Source: an uncultured Bacteroidales bacterium (GTDB lineage: Bacteria > Bacteroidota > Bacteroidia > Bacteroidales > Paludibacteraceae). Taken from it: a stretch of DNA of 64,000 nucleotides. The notes beneath the pieces are model-generated. The model was not told where the DNA came from. It was given only the letters and a program-made list of their open reading frames with translations, and did no database searches. The DNA lies in the NCBI GenBank assembly GCA_902782665.1, contig CACZOA010000054.1, forward strand, positions 58,753-122,752, read 5' to 3'. A program made the position numbers and the translations under genes. Positions 26,084 through 34,944 of the stretch are shown here, piece after piece. Position 1 is the first letter of the stretch, and each line of letters starts with the position of its first letter.

Positions 26084-26265
26084 TATGTTGATGCAAATGT
26101 ATAACAAATTGTCAAATTAAATTATATTCTTGAAGATTTTTTTCATTTGAGTATCCAAATCCGCATTTATATCGTCCTTTTTAATTTTTCGCATTTCCCA
26201 TTCCGCATTTTTCATTTTCTTCCTCATTTCGCATTTCGCATTTCGCATTTTTAATTTTTCTTTAG

Positions 26266-26273
26266 TATCTTTG
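26266..26273 (+). promoter_or_regulatory. -7 box of the proC promoter
   Basis: TATCTTTG followed by C, 17 bp before the proC ATG at 26291. Confidence 0.65.
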
Positions 26274-26290
26274 CAAAAAATTTCATAAAA

Positions 26291-27070
26291 ATGAAAATAG
26301 CATTTATCGGCGCCGGCAACATGGGTGGTGCTATCGCCAAAGGTTTATATAAATCAGGATTGTGCAAGGCAGAAGATCTTTTCATTTCTGACCCTATGCA
26401 GGCTAACAGAGACGCTTTCACAGCTCTCGACAGCAAAATTTTCACTACAGCGGACAACAAAGAGGCAGTCAAAAAGGCGGATTACGTGCTTATTGCCGTA
26501 AAGCCATGGCTTGTGGAGACTGTATGCAACGACATCAAATCGGCTATCGACGAGAAACAGCACAAGGTTATCTCTATCGCAGCAGGTGTGAGTCTTGACA
26601 CAGTGAAGGGATATATCGGAAAGAATGTTTCATATTTCCGTGTATTGCCTAACACAGCGATCGCACTATTGGAAAGTATGTCGTTCGTTTGCTCGCTCGA
26701 CGCTACTGAAGATGAGCAGAATGTAGTGCTTGACATCTTCAACCACCTTGGTAAAGCTATTATCATCCCTGAAAGCCAGATGGGTGCAATGACTTCTGTA
26801 AGCTCTTGTGGTATCGCATACGCACTTAGATTCATCCGTGCGGCAGCAGAGGGAGCATGTGAACTTGGAGTTCGCCCAGACATCGCACACGAGGTCGTAG
26901 CTCAGACAATGATCGGTGCAGCTCAGTTGATTCTTCAGAACAAGACAAACCCAGAGGTCGAGATCGACAAGGTGACTACACCTGGCGGCTGGACAATCAA
27001 GGGATTGAACGCTATGGAGAAAAACGGATTCTCGAATTCCGTAATTCAGGGTATTCTTGCAAACAAGTAA
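26291..27070 (+). CDS. proC: pyrroline-5-carboxylate reductase
   Basis: ProC makes proline from pyrroline-5-carboxylate with NAD(P)H. The 259-residue protein opens MKIAFIGAGNMGGAIAKGL, the Rossmann nucleotide-binding motif, then VKPWLVETV, RVLPNTAIAL, and the C-terminal TTPGGWTIKGLNAMEKNGF signature. proB follows by 9 bp, so the two proline genes are an operon; proA is not in the window. Confidence 0.96.
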   Translation: MKIAFIGAGNMGGAIAKGLYKSGLCKAEDLFISDPMQANRDAFTALDSKIFTTADNKEAVKKADYVLIAVKPWLVETVCNDIKSAIDEKQHKVISIAAGVSLDTVKGYIGKNVSYFRVLPNTAIALLESMSFVCSLDATEDEQNVVLDIFNHLGKAIIIPESQMGAMTSVSSCGIAYALRFIRAAAEGACELGVRPDIAHEVVAQTMIGAAQLILQNKTNPEVEIDKVTTPGGWTIKGLNAMEKNGFSNSVIQGILANK

Positions 27071-27079
27071 AGATAACTA

Positions 27080-28156
27080 ATGTCGAAATTCAAACGAATA
27101 GCTATCAAAATAGGCTCTAATGTGCTGACTAAAAAAGACGGCACATTGGATGTCACTCGTATGTCTTCCATCGTCGACCAAGTGTCGGAGTTGCACAAAC
27201 AAGGTGTGGAGATCGTGATGATCAGTTCTGGTGCTGTGGCAGCAGGAAGGAACAAGGTTCTTGTCGACAAACTGGATGCTGTGAGCCAACGTCAGCTTTT
27301 CTCCGCTATCGGACAAGCTAAACTTATCAACCGATACTATATGCTTTTCCGTGACAACGACATCACTTGCGGACAGGTGTTGACAACAAAAGAGAGTTTC
27401 CACACACGCCAGCACTATCTCAACCAGCGCAACTGCATGCAGGTGATGATAGAGAACGGTGTGATCCCCATCGTCAACGAAAACGACACCATCTCGCTGA
27501 CTGAGTTGATGTTCACTGATAATGATGAATTGTCGGGATTGGTTGCGACAATGATTGACGCTCAGGCTCTTATCATTCTAAGCAATATCGACGGAATATA
27601 CAACGGCAATCCTGCCGACCCAGAAAGTCAGGTGATCCGAGAGGTTTTGCCTGGAAAGAGAGACCTATCTCAGTATCTGCAGACAAGCAAATCAAGTTTC
27701 GGACGCGGAGGAATGCAGTCGAAGATGGGAATCGCCAGCAAGGTCGCAGACGAAGGTGTTGAGGTAATCATCGCCAACGGAAAGAGAGACAACATCATCC
27801 TTGACCTACTTGACGACACAAAAGATATCGTTTGCACACGTTTTCTTCCAGATGAGCAGGTTAGCAGCGTCAAGAAATGGATCGCACACAGCGAAGGTTT
27901 CTGCAAAGGAGAAATCAAGATCGACGCGGGTGCGGAGAAAGCCATTCTTGCAGACGAGAGATGCTCGATCCTGTCGGTAGGAGTCATCAGCGTGAGCGGC
28001 AAATTTGAAAAAGGAGACATCATCAGAGTCGTTTCTGAATCCGGCGAGCAAATCGCACTCGGAAAGACCGACTACTCAAATGAGGAAGTGGCAGAAATAA
28101 TAGGAAAAAAAGGAGACAAACCCGTCATCCACTGCGACTACCTCTACGTTTTATAA
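27080..28156 (+). CDS. proB: glutamate 5-kinase
   Basis: ProB phosphorylates glutamate in the first step of proline synthesis. The 358-residue protein has an N-terminal amino-acid kinase domain (IAIKIGSNVLT, VISSGAVAAGRNKV, GVIPIVNENDTIS, TDNDELSGLVA, SNIDGIYNGNP, GRGGMQSKM) and a C-terminal PUA domain (about 275-355). It lies 9 bp after proC. Confidence 0.96.
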   Translation: MSKFKRIAIKIGSNVLTKKDGTLDVTRMSSIVDQVSELHKQGVEIVMISSGAVAAGRNKVLVDKLDAVSQRQLFSAIGQAKLINRYYMLFRDNDITCGQVLTTKESFHTRQHYLNQRNCMQVMIENGVIPIVNENDTISLTELMFTDNDELSGLVATMIDAQALIILSNIDGIYNGNPADPESQVIREVLPGKRDLSQYLQTSKSSFGRGGMQSKMGIASKVADEGVEVIIANGKRDNIILDLLDDTKDIVCTRFLPDEQVSSVKKWIAHSEGFCKGEIKIDAGAEKAILADERCSILSVGVISVSGKFEKGDIIRVVSESGEQIALGKTDYSNEEVAEIIGKKGDKPVIHCDYLYVL

Positions 28157-28340
28157 TTTAGAATTAAGAATTAAGAATTAAGAGTCAGGCTCGTAGAGAC
28201 GCACGGACGTGCGTGTTACAACATGTCCTAAACAACGTGCGTGTTACAACATGTCCTAAACAACGTGCGTGTTATAAAGACACATATTATAACATGTCCC
28301 AAAAAAGTGCGTATCATTACAAAATGAATCTGACATCTTA
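28157..28340. repeat. AATTAAG repeat and 28-bp tandem repeat
   Basis: After proB there is GAATTAAG three times, then a 28-bp unit beginning ACGTGCGTGTTACAACATG at 28207, 28235 and (partial) 28263, with a decayed fourth copy. The first 27 bp of this segment (CTCGTAGAGACGCACGGACG and following) occur in reverse orientation at about 43155-43186. It carries no gene and looks like an intergenic repeat that has expanded. Confidence 0.8.
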
Positions 28341-28364
28341 ATGCGGAAAACAAATTATTTAAAT

Positions 28365-29111
28365 ATGAAGTTACTAGAAGGAAAAGTGGCTCTTATCACA
28401 GGAGCAGCAAGAGGAATCGGTAAGGCTATCGCACTTAAGTTTGCGAGCGAAGGTGCAGACATTGCATTCACAGACTTGGTCATCAACGAGGATGCTCAGC
28501 AGACAGAGAAAGAGATCGCCGCACTTGGAGTAAAGGTAAAAGCTTATGCTTCAAACGCCGCTAACTTCGACGAGACACACACTGTAGTTGAGTCTATTAA
28601 GGAAGAGTTCGGACATATCGATATCTTGGTTAACAACGCAGGTATCACAAAGGACGGTCTAATGCTAAGAATGACAGAGCAGCAGTGGGATGCTGTCATC
28701 GGCGTAAACTTGAAGTCAGCATTCAACTTCACACACGCACTTGTTCCAATCATGATGCGTCAGCGTGGCGGTTCTATCATCAACATGGCTTCTGTAGTAG
28801 GTGTACACGGTAACGCAGGTCAAGCTAACTACTCAGCATCAAAGGCTGGTATGATCGCATTGGCAAAGAGTGTGGCTCAGGAGATGGGTTCAAAGGGTAT
28901 CCGTGCAAACGCTATCGCACCAGGATTCATCGAGACTGCCATGACAGCCGCTTTGAAGGACGAAGTTCGTGAGGAGTGGGTTAAGAAGATTCCTTTGCGT
29001 CGCGGAGGAAAGCCAGAGGATATTGCAGACGTTGCGACATTCCTTGCTTCAGACCTTTCAAGCTACGTTTCTGGCCAGGTTATCCAGGTAGACGGTGGTA
29101 TGAATATGTAA
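28365..29111 (+). CDS. fabG: 3-oxoacyl-ACP reductase
   Basis: FabG reduces 3-oxoacyl-ACP in fatty-acid elongation. The ATG at 28365 (MKLLEGKVALITGAARGIG) gives 248 residues, a normal length; an upstream ATG adds eight unlike residues. It has the classical SDR motifs TGAARGIG, NNAG, catalytic Ser/Tyr/Lys in NMASVVGVHGNAGQANYSAS and KAG, and the typical C-terminal SGQVIQVDGGMNM. It stands alone. Confidence 0.94.
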   Translation: MKLLEGKVALITGAARGIGKAIALKFASEGADIAFTDLVINEDAQQTEKEIAALGVKVKAYASNAANFDETHTVVESIKEEFGHIDILVNNAGITKDGLMLRMTEQQWDAVIGVNLKSAFNFTHALVPIMMRQRGGSIINMASVVGVHGNAGQANYSASKAGMIALAKSVAQEMGSKGIRANAIAPGFIETAMTAALKDEVREEWVKKIPLRRGGKPEDIADVATFLASDLSSYVSGQVIQVDGGMNM

Positions 29112-29135
29112 TTCGTAATGCATAATGCATAATTG

Positions 29136-29163
29136 GAGACGCAAGAAATTGCGTCTCTTTTTG
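29136..29163 (+). terminator. terminator after fabG
   Basis: GAGACGCAA-gaaa-TTGCGTCTC stem followed by TTTTTG. It sits just after an AATTCGTAATGCATAATG repeat. Confidence 0.85.
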
Positions 29164-29216
29164 TTTTATTGCCAACGATTCCCTACTTTTACGAAATCAT
29201 TGAAAGATAGCACACT

Positions 29217-30014
29217 ATGGATAAAAGCAAAATCACCTGCGAAACATTAAAAGCCATTCGTAAACAAGTGGCGGATGCTAACGGCATCGTCTACACTCCT
29301 GCAAAATGCGATTTTGAAGGTGTGTGCGCTGGCACGTGTCCTGCATGCGAGAAGGAACGGGAATATATCGAAAACCAATTATCCTTGAAACGTAAGGCTG
29401 GAGAGATTGTCAAGATCGCCGGACTCGTAGCTGGTTTGACTACCCTTGCCCCTTTAGCCACCGTCGCCCAAGAAATGAATTCTCCCGAACCAACAGAACA
29501 AATTTCCCTTTTAGACGAAGAATATTTCTTTGATTTCGGAGGAATCAGACCAGAATATGAAGAAAGGTATGATTATCTTGCAGAACTTATATCCCCAATG
29601 CCGGGAGAAGTCTTTATTATTGCTGGACACACCGACACCAGAGGATCAAAAATATACAATCTAAAACTCTCCCAGGAAAGAGCTGAATATGTCAGGAGCC
29701 TCATTCTAAGCAGATTGGAAGGAAACGGTTACAATATAGAAGACTATATAATCATTCCAGTAGGAGTAGCTTTCCTCGCACCTAACATTCCGAATGCAAA
29801 AACCGAACCAGAGCATGAGCAGAACAGACGGGTGTCACTATTCCTATATAAAGAACATTCGTTGAAAGGTGAAGCCGCATGTATTGTGAATGATAAAGTC
29901 AAAGAGAATTTTTCTCTTTTGGGAGAGAGACTTGGGACAACCAAATTCAATGAAATAAAAGAAATTTGGACAGAGAAAGTGAAGAAAGAAAAGGAAAGCA
30001 TTACGAATCATTGA
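29217..30014 (+). CDS. Cys-motif, single-TM, OmpA-domain protein (copy 1)
   Basis: The 264-residue protein has three parts. The cytoplasmic-type N-terminus carries four cysteines in C-x5-C-x3-C-x2-C (Cys31, 37, 41, 44; EGVCAGTCPACE). A hydrophobic segment lies at about 65-84, then an OmpA-like peptidoglycan-binding domain at about 105-205 (AGHTDTRGSKIYNLKLSQERA and the EHEQNRRVSLF end). The tail (205-264) is charged and helical. The Cys part could bind zinc. The adjacent gene is a close copy, including about 20 bp upstream of the start. Similar N-termini occur in other Bacteroidota membrane proteins. Confidence 0.85.
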   Translation: MDKSKITCETLKAIRKQVADANGIVYTPAKCDFEGVCAGTCPACEKEREYIENQLSLKRKAGEIVKIAGLVAGLTTLAPLATVAQEMNSPEPTEQISLLDEEYFFDFGGIRPEYEERYDYLAELISPMPGEVFIIAGHTDTRGSKIYNLKLSQERAEYVRSLILSRLEGNGYNIEDYIIIPVGVAFLAPNIPNAKTEPEHEQNRRVSLFLYKEHSLKGEAACIVNDKVKENFSLLGERLGTTKFNEIKEIWTEKVKKEKESITNH

Positions 30015-30027
30015 AATACAGCATACT

Positions 30028-30720
30028 ATGGACAAAAGCAAAATCACCTGCGAAACATTAAAGACCATACGAAAACAAGTGGCAGATGCTAACGGCATCG
30101 TCTACACTCCTGCAAAATGCGATTTTGAAGGCGTGTGTGCCGGCACGTGCCCAGCTTGCGAACATGAACGTGAATATATCGAAAACCAATTATCCTTGAA
30201 ACGTAAGGCTGGAGAGATTGTCAAGATCGCCGGACTCGTAGCTGGTCTGACTACCCTTGCCCCTTTAGCCACCGTCGCCCAGGAGATGAATGCTCCAGAA
30301 CCGACTGAACAGATTTCCCTTTTATCCGAGGAATATTTCTTTGAGTTCGGAGGAATCAAACCAGAATATGAAGACAGAATAGACCAACTGACAGAACTTG
30401 TTTCTCAAATGCCAGGTGAAGTTTTTGTTATTACAGGACATACAGACGGCAGAGGGTCGGAAGCATACAATCTGAAACTCTCTCAAAAAAGAGCTAATTA
30501 TATCAGGAACCTCATCCTAAATAAATTGGAATACCAAGGATTCAATATAGAAGACTATAAAATCATCTCCATTGGTCTTGCTAACATCGCACCAAATATT
30601 CCTGATGCCCAAACCGAAATAGAGCATGATCAGAACAGACGGGTGTCACTATTCCTATTAAAAGAGAATTCACGAGTCGCTACCATTTTAAAAGAAAAGT
30701 TTCCAAAATGGAAGGAATAA
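30028..30720 (+). CDS. Cys-motif, single-TM, OmpA-domain protein (copy 2)
   Basis: This 230-residue paralog starts 13 bp after copy 1. The first 90 residues are almost identical, including all four cysteines and the membrane segment, while the OmpA part has diverged (TGHTDGRGSEAYNLKLSQKRA) and the C-terminal tail is shorter and different. The tandem copies therefore share the membrane-spanning sensor-like half and differ in the periplasmic half. Peptidoglycan binding is inferred from the OmpA domain. Confidence 0.85.
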   Translation: MDKSKITCETLKTIRKQVADANGIVYTPAKCDFEGVCAGTCPACEHEREYIENQLSLKRKAGEIVKIAGLVAGLTTLAPLATVAQEMNAPEPTEQISLLSEEYFFEFGGIKPEYEDRIDQLTELVSQMPGEVFVITGHTDGRGSEAYNLKLSQKRANYIRNLILNKLEYQGFNIEDYKIISIGLANIAPNIPDAQTEIEHDQNRRVSLFLLKENSRVATILKEKFPKWKE

Positions 30721-30789
30721 GCGGAACGTATAATCAGGAAAGAGAAATAGAAGGAAGAAGGGAAAATTAAAAATAAAATTATAGACTTA

Positions 30790-31284
30790 ATGGACAAAGC
30801 AAAGTATATAAAGATTTCTCCAGAATACGGATGCGAGCCGATTTGGATTAGTGAAGACGGCAAACTTTATAATTATGATGACGACGGACTCGTTTTGAGC
30901 GACCCTGAAATTTCTGTCCAATTACTTAAATGGGACAGCATTTTCCAAAATACTTTTGACTCATCTTATCCTCCAGATTCTCGTTTCGAAAGTGCCCAAC
31001 AACTACATGATTACGAATTAGAGGGTATTGAAATATGGGGACTTATCAAGAACAAATTTCCCGAGAGCATTGTTCTCTATTACAGCATAGTGTTTAATAA
31101 GGAATATGACGAGCCCGCCTATTTGCTAGACGATTTGGAACGTTACGTTACTGATCCTGATTTTGCGAATAATGATTGGCTTCAGGCAGAAAAGTTTCCA
31201 GAAACAAAAAAAAAAAACTACTCATTCTTTAACCTGCAAGTTCTATTAAAAAAAATAATATTACATTTGCATGATTGTTTTTGA
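30790..31284 (+). CDS. hypothetical protein
   Basis: The 164-residue protein has no signal peptide or membrane segment. It opens MDKAKYIKISPEYGCEPIWIS and is acidic, with several Trp and Tyr residues; the pattern recalls small immunity-type proteins of polymorphic toxin loci, but no toxin gene is adjacent, so that is weak. A run of 12 A (31206-31217) near the 3' end could cause slippage, and the residues after it (NYSFFNLQVLLKK) differ in character from the rest. Confidence 0.65.
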   Translation: MDKAKYIKISPEYGCEPIWISEDGKLYNYDDDGLVLSDPEISVQLLKWDSIFQNTFDSSYPPDSRFESAQQLHDYELEGIEIWGLIKNKFPESIVLYYSIVFNKEYDEPAYLLDDLERYVTDPDFANNDWLQAEKFPETKKKNYSFFNLQVLLKKIILHLHDCF

Positions 31285-31415
31285 AAAAAAATACAATATA
31301 ACAAGTGTTATACCAAAGTCTTATTTAGTATAATAGACATAAGTATAGGTGACTCACACTTGAATTTATTGTTTACACACCTCCAGAGTCGTCAAGGCAA
31401 CCAAAATAAATCATA

Positions 31416-32222
31416 ATGAAAAAATTTATATATTCTTGCGGCATCCTAGCATTAATTGCAGAATTAGTATTGTCTTGTAGCAAAGAAGACGAAAAAGAAC
31501 CGTATTCCCCACAAAAAAGGATAGCCCAAATGGTATTGTTTCCCGAATGCAATCCCATTTATAAATACTATGAATACGATAACAAAGGTAGATGCATCTC
31601 CTCTACTTATACATACGATGGTAAAGTAGAAAAAGAAAATTACACATACGAAGAAAATACAATGACAAAGACAACGTACTCGGATCAAGGAGACACGTCC
31701 ATCTCAATCTATACGTATAATTCCAAAGGTTATCTGGAATCAATAAAAGGAGAAAGAGAATACGGTTTGTTCACTTACGACAACCAAGGTCATTTGATTT
31801 CCGAAACAATCAACAGCGACATACACACATCAGCAACGTATGAATGGGAGAACGAAAATGTAACAAAAATCAAACGAAATATTAAAAGGGATTCTGAGGA
31901 ATTAACAATAACAACAATTTTAGAATATACAAATTATCGTCATCCGACACCTATTAAAAATGCAGTTAAACTTTCAGCATGGGAATCTGCTGGGGCACTT
32001 GAAATTGATCCTATTTTTACGAATTTGGGCGTTTCTCCAAAAAATCTTCCTGTACATGTAATATCTACAATAGATACATTTACTTACGAAGAGGATACAG
32101 TCACACAAAAACAAAGTTCTTATGATATAGAATGGGTATTAGACGGAGATCAATACCCAATAACAATTAATATTAAAAAAGGGTATACAGAAGAGACCGA
32201 TTTAACCGTATTTTGGGAATAG
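31416..32222 (+). CDS. lipoprotein with YD/RHS-like short repeats
   Basis: The 268-residue protein begins with a lipoprotein signal ending LVLSC (Cys about 21). The region 48-150 has imperfect repeats of the form Y-x-Y-D/N-x-x-G-x-x-x-S (YEYDNKGRCISS, YTYNSKGYLES, FTYDNQGHLIS), like YD repeats but short. The end is beta-rich. It resembles DUF4595-type surface lipoproteins and, in repeat style, the 405-residue protein at 44338. Function unknown. Confidence 0.78.
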   Translation: MKKFIYSCGILALIAELVLSCSKEDEKEPYSPQKRIAQMVLFPECNPIYKYYEYDNKGRCISSTYTYDGKVEKENYTYEENTMTKTTYSDQGDTSISIYTYNSKGYLESIKGEREYGLFTYDNQGHLISETINSDIHTSATYEWENENVTKIKRNIKRDSEELTITTILEYTNYRHPTPIKNAVKLSAWESAGALEIDPIFTNLGVSPKNLPVHVISTIDTFTYEEDTVTQKQSSYDIEWVLDGDQYPITINIKKGYTEETDLTVFWE

Positions 32223-32251
32223 CCCACCCTGAATCCGAATAAAAATCATAG

Positions 32252-32293
32252 AGAAGTCACATTGAGGTATACCTAAATGTGACTTCTCTTTTT
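32252..32293 (+). terminator. terminator after the YD-like lipoprotein
   Basis: AGAAGTCACATT and AATGTGACTTCT form a 12-bp stem followed by CTTTTTATG. Confidence 0.88.
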
Positions 32294-32869
32294 ATGAAGA
32301 AAAAACCGCAGACTACAACACATGCAATCTGCGATAAAGATAAAAAGGGTTGAATTAATTTTTGCTATATTCTCTGCCATATCCTTTGCGACGAATCCGG
32401 ATCAACGACCGTAATTTTTCTGAAAAGCCACACTTGTCAAATGATTGATTATATATGAATCCAGAATAATTTTTTCGCACAAAGGTCTTTCTTTTTCTAT
32501 TTTGGCAGCAAAATTAGTATTTTCAGTGACAAATGCAAAGAAATCCGCAAAATTATTTTCAATGATATATATTTGGTTGACAACAATAAAGATTGTAATC
32601 TACAAGTATCAATAAAAACTTTAAAAAATTGATAAATTTGTTAAAAAAAGTCAAAAAACAATAAACCATTAAAAATCAAGGAGTAAGTATATTTTCTAGC
32701 ACACTTACATTGCACATTACAACAAAAAATGTGCAGAAAATTGCATAAAAATCGCTCTATTGTATGAAAAAACTATAAATGATATGATTTATTTGTTATC
32801 TTTGCACCGTTTTTGGAATTAAAGTGCACCACTAGCGGTGGACTTTAGATACAGAAAAAGACAAAAAAT
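32294..32869. other. 576-bp gene-free stretch before the carboxylase operon
   Basis: No gene seen. It is AT-rich and holds a small CGCAGA/TCTGCG inverted repeat (32307-32333) and the promoter at 32797. The part between the terminator and the promoter has no features that I can read. Confidence 0.5.
32797..32804 (+). promoter_or_regulatory. -7 box of the acyl-CoA carboxylase operon
   Basis: TATCTTTG followed by CACCG, 65 bp before the biotin carboxylase start, matching the Bacteroidota consensus. Confidence 0.65.
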
Positions 32870-34387
32870 ATGATTAAAAAGATTTTAGTTGCCAACAGAG
32901 GAGAAATAGCGATGCGTGTAATGCGCTCTTGTAAAGAGATGGGCATTAAGACTGTTGCAGTATATTCCGAGGCAGACAGAACATCGAAGCATGTTTTTTA
33001 TGCAGATGAGGCATGTTGTATAGGACCAGCCGCATCAAGAGAGAGTTATCTTTGCATAGATAAAATTATTGAAGCGGCAAAACGTTTCGGTGCAGATGCT
33101 ATCCACCCAGGATACGGATTTTTGAGTGAGAACGCTGAGTTTGCAGCACGTTGTAAGAAAGAAGGAATCATCTTCATCGGCGCACCAGCAGAGGCGATGA
33201 TCAAAATGGGAGACAAAATCATGGCTCGTCAGACCATGATCGCAGCAGGAGTTCCAGTAGTGCCAGGCACACAAGAGGCATTGAAAGATGCAGACGAGGC
33301 TGTGAAGGTTGCAATGCAAATCGGTCTACCTGTAATGCTAAAGGCAAGTGCAGGTGGCGGTGGAAAAGGAATTCGCCTTGTTTGGAAAAAGGAGGAGATC
33401 GCCGATGCATTCAACACTGCTCAAAGCGAAGCCATTTCTTCATTTAACGATGGCACAATTTATATAGAGAAGTTCATTGAGACACCTCACCATATTGAGT
33501 TCCAGGTATTGGCAGACCAGCACGGCAACTGCGTACACCTGTTCGAACGTGAATGTTCAATCCAGAGAAGAAATCAGAAAGTAGTAGAAGAGAGCCCTTC
33601 CCCATTGATGACTCCAGAGGTCAGAGTCAAGATGGGAGAGATCGCTGTGCGTGCAGCAAAGGCTGTAAAATACGAAGGAGCCGGCACAATCGAGTTCCTT
33701 GTTGACGACCATCTAAACTTCTACTTCCTAGAGATGAACACTCGTCTACAGGTAGAGCACCCAATCACAGAAGAGGTTGTAGGTGTTGACTTGGTGAAGG
33801 AGCAGATCAATGTAGCAAACGGTCTTCCTTTGAGATTCAAGCAGGAGGATTTGTCGCAGAGAGGACATGCAATCGAGTGCCGTATCTGTGCTGAGGATGC
33901 AGAGAACAACTTCATGCCAGACACAGGTGTCATCAAGCAGCTACAGGAGCCACTTGGTATCGGAACACGTGTGGACAGCTTTGTTTACGAGGGTTATGAG
34001 ATTCCTGTGCACTACGACCCAATGATCGGTAAACTAATCGTTTGGGCTGTGACAAGAGAGTTTGCAATCGAGAGAATGAGACGTGTGCTTTACGAATACA
34101 GAATCACTGGTTTGAAGACAAACATATCTTACCTAAGAAAGATCATGGATGTGCCAGCATTCGTAGAAGGAAAGTACAACACTAAGTTCATTGCAGAGAA
34201 CAACGACAAACTTAGCGAAGAAAAACTTTACGAAGCAGAAAAGAGCGAGGTTGAGGATATCGCAATCATCGCGTCATATATGGATTATATTGTGAACTTG
34301 GAGGAGAACTCGCCAAAGACAAGCGACAACCGTCCTATCAGCAGATGGAGAGAGTTCGGCAAGCGCACTAGTATGGTCAGAATCTAA
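32870..34387 (+). CDS. accC: biotin carboxylase subunit of acyl-CoA carboxylase
   Basis: This subunit carboxylates biotin with ATP and bicarbonate. The 505-residue protein has the N-terminal ILVANRGEIAMRVMRS, the Gly-rich ATP loop KASAGGGGKGIRLV, FERECSIQRRNQKVVEESP, and EMNTRLQVEHPITEEV. It has an extra C-terminal segment of about 50 residues after the usual end. It is first of three genes (biotin carboxylase, BCCP, carboxyltransferase), a set usually called propionyl-CoA or methylmalonyl-CoA related in Bacteroidota. Confidence 0.94.
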   Translation: MIKKILVANRGEIAMRVMRSCKEMGIKTVAVYSEADRTSKHVFYADEACCIGPAASRESYLCIDKIIEAAKRFGADAIHPGYGFLSENAEFAARCKKEGIIFIGAPAEAMIKMGDKIMARQTMIAAGVPVVPGTQEALKDADEAVKVAMQIGLPVMLKASAGGGGKGIRLVWKKEEIADAFNTAQSEAISSFNDGTIYIEKFIETPHHIEFQVLADQHGNCVHLFERECSIQRRNQKVVEESPSPLMTPEVRVKMGEIAVRAAKAVKYEGAGTIEFLVDDHLNFYFLEMNTRLQVEHPITEEVVGVDLVKEQINVANGLPLRFKQEDLSQRGHAIECRICAEDAENNFMPDTGVIKQLQEPLGIGTRVDSFVYEGYEIPVHYDPMIGKLIVWAVTREFAIERMRRVLYEYRITGLKTNISYLRKIMDVPAFVEGKYNTKFIAENNDKLSEEKLYEAEKSEVEDIAIIASYMDYIVNLEENSPKTSDNRPISRWREFGKRTSMVRI

Positions 34388-34404
34388 AAACATGAGTCGA
34401 TAAA

Positions 34405-34929
34405 ATGGAAGTACATGTAGGAAACCGAGTGGCTGAAGTTGAACTTATCAGCAAAGAGGACAATAAAGTCACTATCAAGATTGACGACAAGACATACGAA
34501 GTCGACATCGTGATGGCAGAGAACGGAAGTTGTTCGATCATCACAAACAACGGACGAAGCTACAACGCTGAGTTTAAGAGAGAAAAGGGAGGAAAGAGCT
34601 ATCAGGTGAACACTCACTTCAACACTTTCCCTGTTGAAATCGTAGACCAGCAGGCTAAATATCTGCAGAACAGAAAGAAGGGCGACTCAAGCGAATCGCA
34701 GGATCGTGTATTCTCACCAATGCCAGGTAAGGTTGTCAAGATACTTGTACAGAAGGGAGAGGAAGTCAAGAACGGTCAGAGCGTAATCGTTGTTGAGGCG
34801 ATGAAGATGCAGAGCGACTACAAAGTGAAAAGAGATTGCATTATCAAGGATATCCTAGTGAAAGAGGGCGACGTGATCAACGGAGACCAGACACTTATCA
34901 CATTGATGGACATTCCAGAGAATGCTTAA
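34405..34929 (+). CDS. biotin carboxyl carrier protein
   Basis: The 174-residue protein carries a biotinyl domain at the C-terminus (about 100-172) with the biotin lysine in VVEAMKMQS. The N-terminal half (about 1-85) is a small beta-rich domain ahead of it. It carries CO2 between the biotin carboxylase and the carboxyltransferase, whose genes flank it by 17 and 15 bp. Confidence 0.92.
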   Translation: MEVHVGNRVAEVELISKEDNKVTIKIDDKTYEVDIVMAENGSCSIITNNGRSYNAEFKREKGGKSYQVNTHFNTFPVEIVDQQAKYLQNRKKGDSSESQDRVFSPMPGKVVKILVQKGEEVKNGQSVIVVEAMKMQSDYKVKRDCIIKDILVKEGDVINGDQTLITLMDIPENA

Positions 34930-34944
34930 TTCAAATAATTAACT

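Larger units (their letters stand above)
25656..26290. other. 635-bp gene-free stretch with orphan palindrome array and minus-strand terminator
   Basis: No convincing gene. From left to right it holds an orphan palindrome array (25819-25902), a strong hairpin with a T-run on the minus strand (26036-26083), ATTTCGC-type simple repeats (about 26170-26255) and the proC promoter (26266-26273). A reading frame on the minus strand at 25632-25856 (74 codons) overlaps the array and resembles nothing I know. Confidence 0.7.
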
